From CAG-791 sp963596015 (lineage in GTDB: Bacteria > Bacillota > Clostridia > Lachnospirales > Lachnospiraceae): a stretch of 32,020 nt of DNA. Both the position numbers and the translations under genes were made by a program. Below, one piece after another: positions 29,919-32,020 of the stretch. The stretch covers positions 1 to 32,020 of the forward strand of contig CAVBJS010000029.1 of NCBI GenBank assembly GCA_963596015.1. The letters run 5' to 3'. The notes under the pieces are model-generated. The model was not told the DNA's origin, did no database searches, and saw only the letters and a program-made list of their open reading frames with translations. Position 1 is the stretch's first letter, and every line of letters begins with the position of its first letter.

Positions 29919-31877
29919 ATGATCCTCAAATATCGTTATGGCACCCCTTTTGAGACAGAAGCTGTCACGGCTTCTGTTCCTGTTTGTACCGACGCACCGT
30001 CCTTAGGCAAAATCTCTTTGCAGGAGGGCTTTGAATTTTCCCTGCAGCTTATGCCGGATACCATGATCTTCGGGCTGGGCGAGGCCAACCGCGGCATCAA
30101 TAAGCGAGGCTTTCTCTATATCAGCGACGCCGCAGACGACCAGAATATGTCTGAAAACCGTAATTCTTCCTATGCTGCCCATAATTTTATCCTGGTTTCC
30201 GACAGTAGTGCACATACCGGTCTGTTTTTCGATCATCCCGGCATGGTGCGCTTTGATATAGGCTTTACCAGGGCAGATACCATGACCGTGACCTGCGAAG
30301 AAGCAGATCTCTACCTGTATGTCATCACCGGCACATCGGATTTAGATGTGGTGCACCAGTTCCGTCAGATCATCGGTCGCAGCTATCTGCCGCCGAAGTT
30401 CGCCTTTGGCTATGGTCAAAGCCGCTTCGGATACAAGACACCGGAGGATTTCCGGAATGTGGTCAGAAAGCACCGGGAGAATCATGTTCCGCTGGATCTT
30501 CTCTACATGGATATCGACTATATGGATTCCTACAAGGACTTTACCGTAAATGAGGAGGCTTTTCCTGATCTTGCCGGTTTTGTCCGGGAGATGCAGGAGG
30601 AAAACATTCACCTTGCCCCTATCATCGACGCCGGGGTAAAGATGGAAAAAGGATACAAGGTATACGATGAAGGCTGTGAAAAAGGATATTTCTGTCGGCG
30701 GGAAGACGGTTCCTTTTTTGAGGCCACGGTCTGGCCGGGATGGTCTCATTTTCCGGATGTGCTGAACAAGGATGCCAGAAAATGGTTCGGTGATCAGTAC
30801 GATTTCCTCATTTCCAAGGGCATTGACGCCTTCTGGAATGATATGAATGAGCCCTCCATCTTTTTTTCCAGGGAAAGCATCGCCGCTTTTAAGGACTACC
30901 TCCACGCCTACATAGAAGAGGATAATCCCGGCATCCAACATTTTCAGCTGATGAAAAAGCTGTACGCTCTGGCCAACAGCCATGAAGATTACCGGCGCTT
31001 TTATCACAATGTGGACGGCAGGGCTGTCTGCCACGAACAGGTACACAACCTCTTCGGTTACTATATGACCAGAGCCGCCGGTGAAGCCTTTGAGCGGCTT
31101 TCTCCGGATAAACGGATCCTGCTTTTTTCCCGTTCCTCCTATATCGGTATGCATCGTTATGGCGGCACCTGGACCGGAGATAATTCCACCTGGTGGTCCC
31201 ACATTCTGCTGAATCTGAAGATGATGCCTTCTCTGAACATGTGCGGCTTCCTTTATGCCGGTGCCGACCTGGGCGGCTTTGCCGGCAATACCAGCCGGGA
31301 TCTGCTGCTGCGTTGGCTGGCGTTGGGCGTCTTCACGCCGTTGATGCGCAACCACACTGCCTCCAACACCAGAGAGCAGGAGGTCTACCAATTCGAAGAT
31401 ATTCAGGATTTCCGCAGGGTGATCGAGGTCCGCTACCGGCTGATCCCCTATCTGTACAGTGAATATATGAAGGCAGCCCTGGGAGATGACATGATGTTTA
31501 AGCCCCTGGCCTTTGTATATCCCCAGGATCCCATTGCCAGAAATACGGAAGACCAGCTGATCCTTGGAAACGAGGTCATGATCGCGCCCGTTTATACCCA
31601 GAATGCTATAGGCCGCACCATTTATCTGCCGGAGGAAATGCTGTTTGTGAAACTTTCCGGCAGTCAGATCACCCACAGAGAGATCCTTTCCCAGGGCGTT
31701 CACTATGTGCAGGTTGCCCTGGATGAGGTGCCTCTCTTTATCCGAAAGGAGCATTGCATCCCTCTGGCGGATCCTGCAGAAAACGTCTCCGCCATCCGAG
31801 AGGACAGTGTCGTCATGCTGGGATATGAAGGGGCTGCTTATGATCGTTACGATGACGACGGCATCTCCAGACTGTAA
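29919..31877 (+). CDS. Alpha-glucosidase, glycoside hydrolase family 31
   Basis: A 652-residue cytoplasmic (no signal peptide) retaining alpha-glucosidase acting on the ends of small alpha-glucosides. The nucleophile Asp lies in FWNDMNEPSIF (about residue 310) and the acid/base Asp in TWTGDNSTWW (about residue 423). The N-terminus (YRYGTPFETEAV, GLGEANRGINKRG) and much of the body resemble, from memory, Blautia obeum Ro-alphaG1. In the active-site segment GYGQSRFGY, Phe170 stands where Ro-alphaG1 has Trp169, a residue reported to set alpha-1,6 versus alpha-1,4 preference. The C-terminus ends early, at DDDGISRL, about a dozen residues short of that relative. The gene has its own promoter and a family 1 leader. 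Confidence 0.93.
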   Translation: MILKYRYGTPFETEAVTASVPVCTDAPSLGKISLQEGFEFSLQLMPDTMIFGLGEANRGINKRGFLYISDAADDQNMSENRNSSYAAHNFILVSDSSAHTGLFFDHPGMVRFDIGFTRADTMTVTCEEADLYLYVITGTSDLDVVHQFRQIIGRSYLPPKFAFGYGQSRFGYKTPEDFRNVVRKHRENHVPLDLLYMDIDYMDSYKDFTVNEEAFPDLAGFVREMQEENIHLAPIIDAGVKMEKGYKVYDEGCEKGYFCRREDGSFFEATVWPGWSHFPDVLNKDARKWFGDQYDFLISKGIDAFWNDMNEPSIFFSRESIAAFKDYLHAYIEEDNPGIQHFQLMKKLYALANSHEDYRRFYHNVDGRAVCHEQVHNLFGYYMTRAAGEAFERLSPDKRILLFSRSSYIGMHRYGGTWTGDNSTWWSHILLNLKMMPSLNMCGFLYAGADLGGFAGNTSRDLLLRWLALGVFTPLMRNHTASNTREQEVYQFEDIQDFRRVIEVRYRLIPYLYSEYMKAALGDDMMFKPLAFVYPQDPIARNTEDQLILGNEVMIAPVYTQNAIGRTIYLPEEMLFVKLSGSQITHREILSQGVHYVQVALDEVPLFIRKEHCIPLADPAENVSAIREDSVVMLGYEGAAYDRYDDDGISRL

Positions 31878-32020
31878 AGAGGCTTATAGCACTGCTGCTT
31901 GCCGCATTTAGTACCGCATGCCGTATTTAGCGCCGCAAACCCGGTAAAGATCTTGCCATCAAGACCTTTTTCACTGGACACAAGAAGTTAGGATACATAG
32001 AACGGCAAGGATTCCATAAA
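31878..32020. other. Intergenic end of window, nothing recognised
   Basis: It contains GC-rich repeats of the type TTGCCGCATTTAGTACCGCATG / GCCGTATTTAGCGCCGCA and a weak stem TCTTG-CCAT-CAAGA followed by CCTTTTTC (31952-31973), which may be a poor terminator for the GH31 gene. No gene start or end could be supported. Confidence 0.4.

Noticed and set aside
30342..31754. 470-codon minus-strand frame opposite the GH31 gene
   Set aside because: It is a shadow frame; the GH31 catalytic motifs, promoter and ribosome binding site are on the plus strand.
31878..32020. End of an insertion sequence or transposase gene at the right edge
   Set aside because: A short minus-strand frame (MESLPFYVS) looked suggestive, but there are no inverted ends or other support within the window.

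Overview
The window reads as chromosomal DNA of an anaerobic gut-type Firmicute, most likely a member of the Lachnospiraceae (Clostridia). The grounds are the moderately GC-rich codon use, Gram-positive type ABC and envelope genes, an FMN riboswitch ahead of an ECF riboflavin transporter, a phosphofructokinase with the TIDLD variant motif, and a GH31 glucosidase that from memory closely resembles the Blautia (Ruminococcus) obeum enzyme Ro-alphaG1. Nearly all of the 22 genes I call are ordinary chromosomal genes. There is no phage, plasmid, CRISPR, tRNA or rRNA that I can see.

Layout. 1-4600: a sugar-metabolism island with a FucO-type lactaldehyde reductase (+), an AraC-family regulator (-) and an AraA/FucI-type sugar isomerase (+). 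4597-9480: pfkA and dnaE, both on the minus strand. 9621-13286: an ABC pair, a very large FtsX-type permease with its ATPase. 13521-18587: a minus-strand cluster tsaE-tsaB-rimI-rnz-tsaD-ispD, combining t6A tRNA modification, tRNA 3' processing and isoprenoid synthesis. 18829-22617: a MacAB/YknXYZ-like ABC operon (ATPase, membrane fusion protein, permease). 23210-24506: ribU with promoter, FMN riboswitch and terminator. 24631-25923: murA. 26143-28999: an operon of a coiled-coil membrane protein, a flavin-reductase-like protein and a LysM-G5-M23 cell-wall endopeptidase. 29919-31877: the GH31 alpha-glucosidase on the plus strand.

The unusual part lies between the genes. At least three interspersed repeat families and three tandem repeats fill the intergenic space. 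Family 1 is a set of RNA-hairpin modules (called A, B, C and D here) whose last hairpin D, TGCCGCAG-loop-CTGCGGCA, ends 11-15 nt before the start codon in seven genes and 21 nt before it in an eighth. The Shine-Dalgarno sequence lies directly between hairpin and start. Hairpin arms differ between copies but stay complementary, which points to a conserved RNA structure, i.e. a portable 5'-leader. In front of one ATPase gene hairpin D is amplified into a 40-bp tandem array in which each unit spells a 12-codon mini-ORF ending one base before the next ATG. Family 2 is a roughly 250-bp long-inverted-repeat (MITE-like) element, present near both ends of the window in opposite orientation. Family 3 is a roughly 45-95 bp repeat at four intergenic sites.

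Start codons were chosen by ribosome binding site and family length. Several longest reading frames run backwards into family 1 repeats and would give false N-termini. All similarity statements are from memory of the families; no database search was possible.
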